Source of the DNA: Streptomyces echinatus
Lineage (GTDB): Bacteria; Actinomycetota; Actinomycetes; Streptomycetales; Streptomycetaceae
Assembly: GCF_014203595.1 (NCBI RefSeq)
Contig: NZ_JACHJK010000008.1
Coordinates: forward strand, 186,001-250,000
DNA length: 64,000 nucleotides
Direction of reading: 5' to 3'
Notes under the pieces: model-generated
What the model was told of the DNA's origin: nothing
Seen by the model: only the letters and a program-made list of their open reading frames with translations
Databases searched by the model: none
Shown: one piece after another, positions 50,902 through 59,354 of the stretch
Position numbering within the stretch: the first letter of the stretch is position 1
Layout of the letters: each line of letters starts with the position of its first letter
Made by a program: the position numbers and the translations under genes

Positions 50902-51552
50902 ATGGCGCAGCAGGACACCGATCAGCAGCACGCGGGCGTGCTCCCCGTCGACGACGAGGGCTATGTCGTCGACACGGGGGAGTGCGAGGAGCGCGAGAGC
51001 GCCTGGCGTGAGCGCGGCACCTCGCGGCCGATCACGGTCGTCGGCAATCCGGTGCTGCACAAGGAGTGCAGGGACGTCACCGAGTTCGGCGAGGAGCTGC
51101 AGCAGCTGGTCGCCGACATGTTCGCCAGCCAGCGCACCGCCGAGGGCGTGGGCCTGGCCGCCAACCAGATCGGTGTCGACTCGAAGGTCTTCGTCTACGA
51201 CTGTCAGGACGACGAGGGCGTCCGGCACGTCGGCGTGGTGTGCAACCCGAAGCTGGTCGACCTGCCCGCCGAGCGGCGCCGGCTCGACGACAGCAACGAG
51301 GGCTGCCTGTCCGTGCCCACGGCGTACGCGTCGCTGGCCCGGCCGGACTACGCCGAGGTGACCGGCCAGGACGAGAAGGGCAACCCGGTCAAGGTCCGGG
51401 GCACCGGCTACTTCGCTCGGTGTTTGCAGCACGAGACCGACCACCTCTACGGCTACCTGTACATCGACCGGCTGTCGAAGCGGGACCGCAAGGACGCGCT
51501 GCGGCAGATGGCCGAGAACGAGCCACGCTACCCCGTGGTCGCCAACGACTGA
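50902..51552 (+). CDS. def: Peptide deformylase
   Basis: A 216-residue peptide deformylase. The three motifs are GVGLAANQIG, NEGCLSVPTAYA and CLQHETDHLYGYLY, giving Cys and two His metal ligands with the catalytic Glu. It removes formyl groups from nascent proteins; Streptomyces usually carry several copies. The N-terminal ~40 residues are an extension before the core. ATG 50902 follows aggaagg. The gene is followed by a strong terminator and then the terpene operon. Confidence 0.92.
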   Translation: MAQQDTDQQHAGVLPVDDEGYVVDTGECEERESAWRERGTSRPITVVGNPVLHKECRDVTEFGEELQQLVADMFASQRTAEGVGLAANQIGVDSKVFVYDCQDDEGVRHVGVVCNPKLVDLPAERRRLDDSNEGCLSVPTAYASLARPDYAEVTGQDEKGNPVKVRGTGYFARCLQHETDHLYGYLYIDRLSKRDRKDALRQMAENEPRYPVVAND

Positions 51553-51570
51553 CCAGGGCAGGGCACTTGG

Positions 51571-51604
51571 GGCGCCCGGCCGGGATCCTTCCCGGCCGGG
51601 CGCC
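51571..51604 (+). terminator. Terminator after def
   Basis: A perfect 15-base stem (ggcgcccggccggga and complement) with a tcct loop, followed by ttcgtgtt, 19 bases after the stop. Confidence 0.88.
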
Positions 51605-51839
51605 TTCGTGTTGCCGCGGTTCGCTCATGCGTGCGTCGTACAACCGATCCAATGTGCGCTCCTAGTGATCCTTAATCAGTCACACAAGGGGGGATTCTCG
51701 GCACCATGGGGTAGTGAGTGAAGCAAATCCGTTCCCACGCCGGTCAGTTGTGGTGCTGAATGTAAGAGCGGGGATACGCAACGGCGCACGCCCGGCACGG
51801 GAGGGGTGCGCGCTCCTGGCGGCTGAGAGGGGTTTGTAC
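51605..51839 (+). promoter_or_regulatory. Upstream region of terpene operon
   Basis: This 235-base stretch between def and the sesquiterpene synthase is richer in A/T than its neighbours (cttaatcagtcacacaagg near 51670). It should contain the operon promoter, but I could not fix -10/-35 elements. A longer open frame starting at 51714 is not favoured, since its N-terminus has no counterpart in the family. Confidence 0.4.
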
Positions 51840-52925
51840 GTGCAAGCTTTCCCACGCAGCACCACAGCGACGGCGACGGCGGTCGTAGTGCCACCCTCAC
51901 TGGCACTCCCGGTGATCGAATCCGCCTTTCCGCGGCAACTGCACCCGTATTGGCCCCGGCTCCAGGAGAAGACACGGCTCTGGCTCCTGGAAAAGCGGCT
52001 CATGCCGGCGACCAAGGTAGCGGAATATGCCGATGGACTGTGCTACACGGACCTCATGGCGGGCTACTACACAGGGGCTCCGGACGAGGTCCTGCAGGCC
52101 ATAGCCGACTACAGCGCCTGGTTCTTCATCTGGGACGACCGCCACGACCGCGACGTCGTGCACGGCCGGGCGGGCCACTGGCGGCGGCTGAGGTACCGGC
52201 TGCACGCCGCCCTCGACGCCCCCAGACACCATCTGCACCATCCCGACCCGCTGGTGGCCAGCTTCGCGGACAGTGTGCTGCGGCTGTACGGGTTCCTGCC
52301 GCGCACCTGGAACCAGCGGTTCGCCCGGCACTTCCACGCGGTGATCGAGGCCTACGACCGCGAATTCCGCAACCGCACCGAAGGATACATACCCGGCGTC
52401 GAGGAGTACCTCGCCCTGCGCCGCCACACCTTCGCCCACTGGATATGGACGGATCTGCTGGAAGCGAGTGCGGGCCGTGAACTCCCGGGCGCCGTGCGGA
52501 AAAACCCGGCGTATCGCCGGGCGGCCCTCCTCAGTCAGGAGTTCGCCGCCTGGTACAACGACCTCTGCTCACTGCCGAAAGAAATAGCGGGCGATGAGGT
52601 GCACAATCTCGGAATCAGTCTCATCACCCATGAGGGACTGACCCTGGAAGAAACGGTGGACGAAGTCAGGCGACGCATCGAGGAGTGCATCGAGGAATTC
52701 CTCGTGGTGGAGAAGAACGCCCTGCGGTTCGCCGATGAAATCGACGACGGAACGGTGCGCGGCAAGGAATTGAGTGCCGCCGTCCGGTCCTGTGTCGGGA
52801 ATATGCGCAACTGGTTCAGCTCCGTCTACTGGTTCCACCACGAGTCCGGCCGGTACATGGTCGACAGCTGGGACGACCGGTCCACGCCCCCGTACGTCAC
52901 GAACGAAGCGGCAGGTGAGAAATGA
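51840..52925 (+). CDS. Epi-isozizaene synthase (sesquiterpene cyclase)
   Basis: A 361-residue class I terpene cyclase, the same length as the S. coelicolor SCO5222 enzyme and very similar by eye. The aspartate motif is DDRHD (99-103) and the NSE triad is in AAWYNDLCSLPKEIAGDE; NMRNWFSSVYWFH and RYMVDSW near the end are typical. It converts farnesyl diphosphate to (+)-epi-isozizaene in the cytosol, the first step to albaflavenone. GTG 51840 has a gagagggg site and gives the family length. It overlaps the P450 gene by ATGA. Confidence 0.94.
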   Translation: MQAFPRSTTATATAVVVPPSLALPVIESAFPRQLHPYWPRLQEKTRLWLLEKRLMPATKVAEYADGLCYTDLMAGYYTGAPDEVLQAIADYSAWFFIWDDRHDRDVVHGRAGHWRRLRYRLHAALDAPRHHLHHPDPLVASFADSVLRLYGFLPRTWNQRFARHFHAVIEAYDREFRNRTEGYIPGVEEYLALRRHTFAHWIWTDLLEASAGRELPGAVRKNPAYRRAALLSQEFAAWYNDLCSLPKEIAGDEVHNLGISLITHEGLTLEETVDEVRRRIEECIEEFLVVEKNALRFADEIDDGTVRGKELSAAVRSCVGNMRNWFSSVYWFHHESGRYMVDSWDDRSTPPYVTNEAAGEK

Positions 52926-54310
52926 CCCTTGAGTCGGTCAAGCCCGAGGCCCCCGGGACCCGCGACACCTCCGAGGCGCCCGAGCTGCGCTTACCGCCCC
53001 TGGCCGGCGGAGCCGTACCGGTCCTCGGGCACGGCCTGAAACTGGTCCGCGACCCGCTCGCCTTCATGTCCGCGCTGCGCGAGCACGGTGACATCGTGCG
53101 TCTGCGGCTCGGCCCCAAGACGGTGTACGCCGTCACCACGCCCGCGCTCACCGGGGCACTGGCCCTGAGCCCCGACTTCAAGATCGACGGCCCGCTGTGG
53201 GAGTCCCTCGAAGGGCTCCTCGGCAAGGAGGGCGTGGCCACCGCGAACGGCCCCCGGCACCGCAGGCAGCGGCGCACCATACAGCCCGCGTTCCGGCTCG
53301 ACGCGATACCCGACTACGGCCCGGTCATGGAGGAGGAGGCGCACGCGCTGACCGGCCGCTGGAAACCCGGCGAGACCATCGACTGCACCTCCGAGTCCTT
53401 CCGGGTCGCCGTCCGGATCGCCGCCCGCTGCCTGCTGCGCGGCGACTGCATGGACGAGCGCGCGGAACGGCTCAGCATCGACCTCGCCGCCGTCTTCCGG
53501 GGCATGTACCGCCGGATGGTGATGCCGCTCGGGCCGCTCTACCGGCTGCCGTTCCCGGCCAACCGCGAATTCAACCGGGCATTGGCCGATTTGCATCTGC
53601 TGGTGGATGAGATCGTCGCCGAGCGGAGGGCGTCTGGTCAAAAGCCGGACGATTTGCTGACGGCATTGCTGGAGGCGAAGGACGACAATGGCGATCCCAT
53701 CGGGGAACAGGAGATCCACGACCAGGTCGTCGCGATACTCACCCCCGGCAGCGAAACAGTCGCGTCCACGATCATGTGGCTGCTTCAGGTCCTCGCCGAA
53801 CATCCGGAACACGCCGAGAAGGTACGGACCGAGGTCGAATCCGTGACCGGTGGCCGACCGGTCGGATTCGAGCACGTGCGCGCGCTCAGGCACACCAACA
53901 ATGTCGTCGTCGAGGCCATGCGGCTCCGGCCCGCCGTATGGATTCTGACGCGGCGCGCGGTGACCGACACCGAGCTCGGCGGCTATCGCATTCCGGCCGG
54001 GGCGGACATCGTCTACAGCCCGTACGCGATCCAGCGTGACGGCCGCTCCTACGCCCGCCACCTCGACTTCGACCCCGACCGCTGGCTGCCGGAGCGGGCC
54101 AAGGACGTACCGAAGTACGCCATGAGCCCGTTCAGCGTCGGCAACAGGAAGTGTCCCAGCGACCACTTCTCCATGACCCAGCTGAGCCTGATCACCGCGG
54201 CGATCTCGGCGAAGTACCGCTTCGAGCAGGTCGACGGGTCGAACGACAGCACCCGCGTGGGCATCACGCTCCGCCCGCACGACCTACGCCTGCGGGCGAT
54301 GCCCTGGTAG
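52922..54310 (+). CDS. Cytochrome P450 of CYP170A type (albaflavenone synthase)
   Basis: A 462-residue P450. The haem loop is FSVGNRKCPSDHF (Cys ~422), the K-helix is VVEAMRLRP (ExxR) and the I-helix is VAILTPGSETVAST. CYP170A1 oxidises epi-isozizaene through albaflavenols to albaflavenone and also has a moonlighting terpene synthase site; an Asp-rich DDLLTALLEAKDDNGD stretch is present here. Codon 24 is TTA (52991-52993), the rare leucine codon read by the bldA tRNA. The start overlaps the cyclase stop. Confidence 0.92.
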   Translation: MTLESVKPEAPGTRDTSEAPELRLPPLAGGAVPVLGHGLKLVRDPLAFMSALREHGDIVRLRLGPKTVYAVTTPALTGALALSPDFKIDGPLWESLEGLLGKEGVATANGPRHRRQRRTIQPAFRLDAIPDYGPVMEEEAHALTGRWKPGETIDCTSESFRVAVRIAARCLLRGDCMDERAERLSIDLAAVFRGMYRRMVMPLGPLYRLPFPANREFNRALADLHLLVDEIVAERRASGQKPDDLLTALLEAKDDNGDPIGEQEIHDQVVAILTPGSETVASTIMWLLQVLAEHPEHAEKVRTEVESVTGGRPVGFEHVRALRHTNNVVVEAMRLRPAVWILTRRAVTDTELGGYRIPAGADIVYSPYAIQRDGRSYARHLDFDPDRWLPERAKDVPKYAMSPFSVGNRKCPSDHFSMTQLSLITAAISAKYRFEQVDGSNDSTRVGITLRPHDLRLRAMPW

Positions 54311-54332
54311 GGCGCCTGGTACCGGTGCGCGC

Positions 54333-55295
54333 TCAGGCGGCCTGCGGGCCCCGGAACGCGCGCCGGTAGGCGTTCGGGGTCGTCCCGAGGGCCCGGACGA
54401 ACTGATGGCGCAGCGCGGCGGCGGTGCCGAAGCCGGTGCGCCAGGCGATCGCGTCCATCGTCTCGTCCGTACCCTCCAGCAACTCCTGTGCCAGCAGAAC
54501 CCGTTGACGAAGGATCCACCGGTAGGGAGTGGTCCCCGTCTCCTGCTGGAAGCGCCGGGCGAAGGTGCGCGGCGCCATGTGGGCGCGGGCGGCGAGCTGC
54601 TCCACGGTGACCTCCTGGTCGAGATGGCTCTCCATCCAGGCCAGCACCTCCCCGACCGTGTCGCAGGGAGCCTTCGGCAGGGGCCGCTCGATGAACTGGG
54701 CCTGCCCGCCGTCCCGGTGCGGCGGCACCACCATCCGGCGGGCGATCTTGTTGGCGACTTCCGGGCCCTGTTCCTTGCGCACCAGGTGCAGACAGGCGTC
54801 GATCCCGGCGGCGGTGCCGGCGGAGGTGATGACGGGATCCTCGTCCACGTACAGCACGTCCGGCTCGACCGTGAGCCGGGGGTAGCGCCGGGCGAGCTGC
54901 TCGGCGTGGTGCCAGTGCACCGCGCAGCGCCGCCCGTCCAGCAGTCCCGCCGCGGCCAGCACGAACACGCCGGAGCAGACGCTGAGCACCCGTGTGCCCC
55001 GGTCGACGGCCCGCCGCAGCGCCGCCAGCAGCTCCGCCGGATACTCGCGCTGCGCATAGGTCTCACCGGCCGGTACGGCGATCAGATCGGCCTCCTCCAG
55101 CCGCTCCAGGCCGTACGGGGTGGTCACGCCGAACCCGCAGTGCGTGCGCAGCTCGGGGCCCTCCGCCGACACCACGGCGAAGTCGTACACGGGCAGTCCG
55201 TCGTCGCTGCGGTCGATGCCGAACACCTCGCACACGACGCCCAGCTCGAAGGGATGCACTCCGTCCAGCAGGACGGCGGCCACGTTCTTCAGCAT
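54333..55295 (-). CDS. nrdS: GlxA-family regulator (DJ-1-like plus AraC HTH), likely NrdS
   Basis: A 320-residue protein with an N-terminal DJ-1/PfpI-like domain (LLDGVHPFELGVVCEVFGID, RVLSVCSGVFVLAAAG) and a C-terminal AraC HTH (AARAHMAPRTFARRFQQETG, then FGTAAALRHQFVRALGTTPN). The class Ia reductase operon of Streptomyces is known as nrdABS, where nrdS encodes an AraC-like regulator; this gene lies 388 bases beyond nrdB on the same strand, so that identity is likely. A small opposite-strand ORF and a terminator intervene, so it may have its own promoter. Confidence 0.82.
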   Translation of the reverse strand: MLKNVAAVLLDGVHPFELGVVCEVFGIDRSDDGLPVYDFAVVSAEGPELRTHCGFGVTTPYGLERLEEADLIAVPAGETYAQREYPAELLAALRRAVDRGTRVLSVCSGVFVLAAAGLLDGRRCAVHWHHAEQLARRYPRLTVEPDVLYVDEDPVITSAGTAAGIDACLHLVRKEQGPEVANKIARRMVVPPHRDGGQAQFIERPLPKAPCDTVGEVLAWMESHLDQEVTVEQLAARAHMAPRTFARRFQQETGTTPYRWILRQRVLLAQELLEGTDETMDAIAWRTGFGTAAALRHQFVRALGTTPNAYRRAFRGPQAA

Positions 55296-55388
55296 GCTGA
55301 CAGTGTGCCTCGACAGTGGCGGTAATTCGAGGGTGTGCGGCAGTCCTGCCGCTCACGGTAAGGAGCATTCGGCGCGACAGTGGTGTCC

Positions 55389-55604
55389 ATGAACGGAAAC
55401 CAGATCGAAGGCCTCATCGGAATCCTCGCCACCCTCGGGATCCTGGTCCTCCTGATCCTCCCGTCCGCGCTCGGAGCGGTGCGCGACCGGCGCGTCGACC
55501 GACAGCTCAGGGAGGCGGAGCGGCCCGCGACGCCCCCGCGCGCCGGAGCGAAGGAAGAGCCCGAGCGCCTCGGGAGGCGCTCCGGCGTGGCCCGGCACGC
55601 CTGA
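55389..55604 (+). CDS. Small single-span membrane protein
   Basis: A 71-residue protein with one hydrophobic helix (~8-28, LIGILATLGILVLLILPSAL) and a charged cytosolic tail rich in Arg/Glu/Pro. A GTG at 55380 is an alternative start; the aaggag (55359-55364) is far from either. It is transcribed against nrdB and nrdS and ends at a shared terminator. I do not recognise a family, and coding status rests on the helix and clean frame. Confidence 0.55.
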   Translation: MNGNQIEGLIGILATLGILVLLILPSALGAVRDRRVDRQLREAERPATPPRAGAKEEPERLGRRSGVARHA

Positions 55605-55617
55605 CCGGAGAACGAAC

Positions 55618-55666
55618 GGCGTCGCCCGTCCGCACCCTCCCGAAGGCGGTGCGGACGGGCGACGCC
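55618..55666. terminator. Bidirectional terminator nrdB / small membrane ORF
   Basis: A perfect 19-base stem (55618-55636 with 55648-55666) and 11-base loop, the longest perfect stem in the window, placed 17 bases beyond the nrdB stop codon. Confidence 0.9.
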
Positions 55667-55683
55667 GAACAGCCCGTGGCCGG

Positions 55684-56697
55684 TCAGAAGTCCTCGTCCA
55701 GGTCGACCGTGCCCTCCACGGCGACCTGGTAGGCGGAGGGACGGCGCTCGAAGAAGTTGGTCAGCTCCTGGACGCCCTGGAGCTCCATGAAGGAGAAGGG
55801 GTTCTCCGAGCCGTACACCGGGGCGAAGCCGAGACGCGTCAGGCGCTGGTCGGCGACGCATTCGAGGTACTGGCGCATCGAGTCGGTGTTCATGCCGGGC
55901 AGGCCGTCGCCGCAGAGGTCGCGGGCGAACTGCAGCTCGGCTTCGACGGCCTCCCGCAGCATGTCGGTGACCTGCTGCTGGAGCTCGTCGTCGAAGAGCT
56001 CCGGCTCCTCCTTGCGGACGGTGTCCACTACGTCGAAGGCGAAGGACATGTGCATCGTCTCGTCGCGGAAGACCCAGTTGGTGCCGGTGGCCAGGCCGTG
56101 CAGGAGGCCGCGGCTGCGGAACCAGTAGACGTAGGCGAAGGCGCCGTAGAAGAACAGTCCCTCGATGCAGGCGGCGAAGCAGATGAGGTTGAGCAGGAAG
56201 CGGCGGCGGTCGGCCTTGGTCTCCAGCCGGTCGATCTTCTCGACCTCGTTGATCCACTTGAAGCAGAACCCGGCCTTCTCGCGGATGGAGGGGATGTTCT
56301 CCACGGCGTCGAAGGCGGCGGCGCGGTCGTCCGGGTCGGGGAGGTAGGTGTCCAGGAGGGTCAGATAGAACTGGACGTGTACGGCTTCCTCGAACAGCTG
56401 CCGGCTCAGGTACAGACGGGCTTCGGGGGAGTTGATGTGCTTGTACAGCGTCAGCACGAGGTTGTTGGCGACGATCGAGTCGCCGGTGGCGAAGAAGGCC
56501 ACCAGGCGGCCGATGAGGTGCTGTTCCTCGGGCGTGAGCCTGGCGAGGTCGGCGACGTCGGAGTGGAGGTCGACCTCCTCGACGGTCCAGGTGTTCTTGA
56601 TGGCGTCCCGGTAGCGCTCGTAGAAGTCGGGGTAGCGCATGGGGCGCAGGGTCAGTTCGAAGCCCGGGTCGAGGAGGTTGGTGTTTCGGGTGGTCAT
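55684..56697 (-). CDS. nrdB: Class I ribonucleotide reductase, small subunit
   Basis: A 337-residue R2-type subunit. Di-iron ligands are readable in order: DVADLARLTPEEQHLIGRL lead-in, then LFEEAVHVQFYL (E-x2-H), and later FRDETMHMSFAFDVV (E-x2-H); the radical Tyr is probably in the following helix. The C-terminal peptide VDLDEDF docks into the large subunit. It starts one base into the nrdA stop codon (TAATG), so the two are coupled. Expression is set by the cobalamin riboswitch ahead of nrdA. Confidence 0.92.
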   Translation of the reverse strand: MTTRNTNLLDPGFELTLRPMRYPDFYERYRDAIKNTWTVEEVDLHSDVADLARLTPEEQHLIGRLVAFFATGDSIVANNLVLTLYKHINSPEARLYLSRQLFEEAVHVQFYLTLLDTYLPDPDDRAAAFDAVENIPSIREKAGFCFKWINEVEKIDRLETKADRRRFLLNLICFAACIEGLFFYGAFAYVYWFRSRGLLHGLATGTNWVFRDETMHMSFAFDVVDTVRKEEPELFDDELQQQVTDMLREAVEAELQFARDLCGDGLPGMNTDSMRQYLECVADQRLTRLGFAPVYGSENPFSFMELQGVQELTNFFERRPSAYQVAVEGTVDLDEDF

Positions 56698-59054
56698 TAC
56701 TGGCAGGCCTCGCAGGACTCGGGGTTTTCCAGCGAGCAGGCGACCGCGTCGGGGTCGGTGACCTGCTGCACGGGGATGGTGGCCTGCGCCTGGGCGGCGC
56801 GGGCGATGCGCGTCGCCGGACGGGAGCGCAGGTAGTACGTCGTCTTCAGCCCGGACTTCCAGGCGTAGGCGTACATGGAGGAGAGCTTGCCGATCGTCGG
56901 CGTCTCCAGGAACAGGTTGAGGGACTGGGCCTGGTCCAGGTACGGGGTGCGGGCGGCGGCCATGTCGATGAGGCCGCGCTGGGGGATCTCCCAGGCCGTG
57001 CGGTAGAGGTCGCGTACGTCCTCCGGGATCCAGACGAAGTCCTGGACGGAGCCGTTGGCGTCGCGCAGGGCCTCGCGGGTGCGGGCGTCCCAGACGCCGA
57101 GGTTCTTCAGGTCCTGCACCAGGTAGGAGTTGACCTGGAGGAACTCACCGGAGAGGGTCTCGCGCTTGAACAGGTTCGACACCTGCGGCTCGATGCACTC
57201 GTACACCCCCGCGATCGAGGCGATGGTGGCCGTCGGCGCGATCGCCAGGAGCAGCGAGTTGCGCATGCCCGTCTCCGCGATGCGCGTGCGCAGGGCGTCC
57301 CACCGCTCGGGCCAGGCGGGCTCGACGCCGTAGTGGTCGGGGTGGAGGACGCCGCGGGCGGCGCGGGTCTGGTCCCAGGCGGGCAGCGGGCCGTTGCGCT
57401 CGGCGAGGTCGGCGGAGGCCTCGTAGGCGGCCAGCATGATGCGCTCGGCGATCCGGGTGGACAGGGCCTTGGCCTCGGCGGAGTCGAAGGGCAGGCGCAG
57501 CTTGAAGAAGACGTCCTGCAGGCCCATCGCGCCCAGTCCGACCGGACGCCACTTGGCGTTGGAGCGGCCCGCCTGCTCGGTGGGGTAGAAGTTGATGTCG
57601 ACGACGCGGTCGAGGAAGGTGACGGCCGTACGCACCGTCTCGTCCAGCCGGTCCCAGTCGATGTCGCCGTCGGACACGAAGGCGCCGAGGTTGACGGAGC
57701 CGAGGTTGCAGACGGCCGTCTCGCCGTCGTCGGTGACCTCCAGGATCTCGGTGCAGAGGTTGGAGGAGTGGATGACGTTGCCGGCCTCGGCGGTCTGGTT
57801 GGCGGTGCGGTTGGCGGCGTCCTTGAAGGTCATCCAGCCGTTGCCGGTCTGTGCCAGGGTGCGCATCATCCGGCCGTACAGCTCGCGGGCCGGCATGGTC
57901 TTCTTCGCCAGGCCGGCGGCTTCGGCCCCGCGGTAGGCGGCGTCGAACTCCTCGCCCCACAGGTCGACCAGCTCGGGCACGTCGGCGGGGGAGAACAGCG
58001 ACCACTGCTCGTCGGCGTTGACCCGGCGCATGAACTCGTCCGGGATCCAGTGCGCCAGGTTGAGGTTGTGGGTGCGGCGGGCGTCCTCGCCGGTGTTGTC
58101 CCGCAGCTCCAGGAACTCCTCGATGTCGGAGTGCCAGGTCTCCAGGTAGACCGCGGCGGCGCCCTTGCGCCGGCCGCCCTGGTTCACCGCGGCGACGGAG
58201 GCGTCCAGGGTCTTCAGGAACGGCACGATGCCGTTGGAGTGCCCGTTCGTCCCCCGGATCAGCGAACCACGGCTGCGGATGCGGGAGTACGACAGACCGA
58301 TGCCGCCGGCGTGCTTCGACAGCCGGGCGACCTGGTGGTAGCGGTCGTAGATGGAGTCCAGCTCGTCCAGCGGGGAGTCGAGCAGGTAGCAGGACGACAT
58401 CTGCGGGTGTCGCGTGCCCGAGTTGAACAGGGTGGGGGAGGACGGCAGATAGTCCAGGCGGCTCATCAGCCCGTACAGCGCCGCGACCTCGTCCACGGAG
58501 CGCGTCGTGTCGTCCTCCGCCAGACCGCTCGCCACGCGCAGCATGAAGTGCTGGGGCGTCTCGACGACCTTGCGGGTGATCGGGTGGCGCAGCAGGTAAC
58601 GGCTGTGCAGGGTGCGCAGGCCGAAGTAGCCGAACCGGTCGTCGGCCGCGACGTCGACCAGCGCGTCGAGCCGCTCGGCGTGGATCCGGACGAACTCCGC
58701 GGTGCGGTCGGCGATCAGGCCCTCCCGGTGCCCGACCGCGATGGACCCGGTGAACGACGTCACGCCCTGCGAGGCGGCCTCGTCCCGGATCGCGAGGGTC
58801 AGCAGCCGGGCCGCCAGCTTCGAGTAGACGGGGTCCTCGGAGATCAGGCCGGCGGAGGCCTCCGTGGCCAGCTCCCGCAGTTCCGCCTCGTCGGCCCGCG
58901 CGGACCGGCCACGCAGCGCGGCGGCGGCGACCCGCCCCGGGTCGGCGTCGGGCAGATCGACGGTCAGCTCGGTCAAGGTCCGCAGCAGTGCGGTACCGGG
59001 ACCGTCGGTCTCCAGCTCGGTGACTGAAGCCGGGTCGGCTGGCGCGATGGTCAC
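56697..59054 (-). CDS. nrdA: Class I ribonucleotide reductase, large subunit
   Basis: A 785-residue R1-type subunit. Readable active-site parts are SSCYLLDSPLDEL, HSSNLCTEILEV and LLLAIAPTATIASIAG; the C-terminal CEACQ gives the shuttle cysteine pair. The enzyme reduces nucleoside diphosphates. The start is GTG 59054 (VTIAPADPAS) with a gagggaga site; the open frame runs back to 59306 but there encodes the riboswitch, so it is rejected as coding. An N-terminal ATP-cone-like part is plausible at ~30-110. Confidence 0.93.
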   Translation of the reverse strand: MTIAPADPASVTELETDGPGTALLRTLTELTVDLPDADPGRVAAAALRGRSARADEAELRELATEASAGLISEDPVYSKLAARLLTLAIRDEAASQGVTSFTGSIAVGHREGLIADRTAEFVRIHAERLDALVDVAADDRFGYFGLRTLHSRYLLRHPITRKVVETPQHFMLRVASGLAEDDTTRSVDEVAALYGLMSRLDYLPSSPTLFNSGTRHPQMSSCYLLDSPLDELDSIYDRYHQVARLSKHAGGIGLSYSRIRSRGSLIRGTNGHSNGIVPFLKTLDASVAAVNQGGRRKGAAAVYLETWHSDIEEFLELRDNTGEDARRTHNLNLAHWIPDEFMRRVNADEQWSLFSPADVPELVDLWGEEFDAAYRGAEAAGLAKKTMPARELYGRMMRTLAQTGNGWMTFKDAANRTANQTAEAGNVIHSSNLCTEILEVTDDGETAVCNLGSVNLGAFVSDGDIDWDRLDETVRTAVTFLDRVVDINFYPTEQAGRSNAKWRPVGLGAMGLQDVFFKLRLPFDSAEAKALSTRIAERIMLAAYEASADLAERNGPLPAWDQTRAARGVLHPDHYGVEPAWPERWDALRTRIAETGMRNSLLLAIAPTATIASIAGVYECIEPQVSNLFKRETLSGEFLQVNSYLVQDLKNLGVWDARTREALRDANGSVQDFVWIPEDVRDLYRTAWEIPQRGLIDMAAARTPYLDQAQSLNLFLETPTIGKLSSMYAYAWKSGLKTTYYLRSRPATRIARAAQAQATIPVQQVTDPDAVACSLENPESCEACQ

Positions 59055-59184
59055 GTGGGGCTCTCCCTCGCTCGGCACGGGGGCCTGGCGAAGGGCAGGG
59101 GCGACCACGAGCGCGCACGGCGTCGCGTCCACCAGCCCACTCCGCGAGGCCCGGACGTCAGAACGCACCCGGATCGGACGACCG

Positions 59185-59306
59185 GGTGGGCTGCCGGCAG
59201 GTCCTCGGACTGAACAGGCGTGCGGACGCACGCGAGTACACCGTTGCGGGACAGTTCCGGATTCGCACCGGATTCCCCTGCGACGACAACGGGGATGAGC
59301 ATACAT
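59185..59306 (-). promoter_or_regulatory. Cobalamin (B12) riboswitch upstream of nrdA
   Basis: On the minus strand the conserved core is clear: ggggaatccggtgcgaatcc (59278-59259), cccgcaacgg (59250-59241) and the B12 box agtccgaggacctgcc (59211-59196). Beyond it a cacccgg/ccgggtg hairpin (59166-59172 with 59182-59188) may be part of the expression platform. Streptomyces use this riboswitch to silence the class Ia enzyme when B12 allows class II NrdJ to work. The 130-base stretch between it and nrdA holds no other recognised feature. Confidence 0.93.
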
Positions 59307-59354
59307 CTAGTGCCGGGCTGTCCTGTCACCCCCAGATGTTGTGTCGCTCCGGTC

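Noticed and set aside
59054..59306. N-terminal 84-residue extension of NrdA from the upstream ATG
   Set aside because: Its bases form the cobalamin riboswitch core, and the downstream GTG has a ribosome site and gives normal length.
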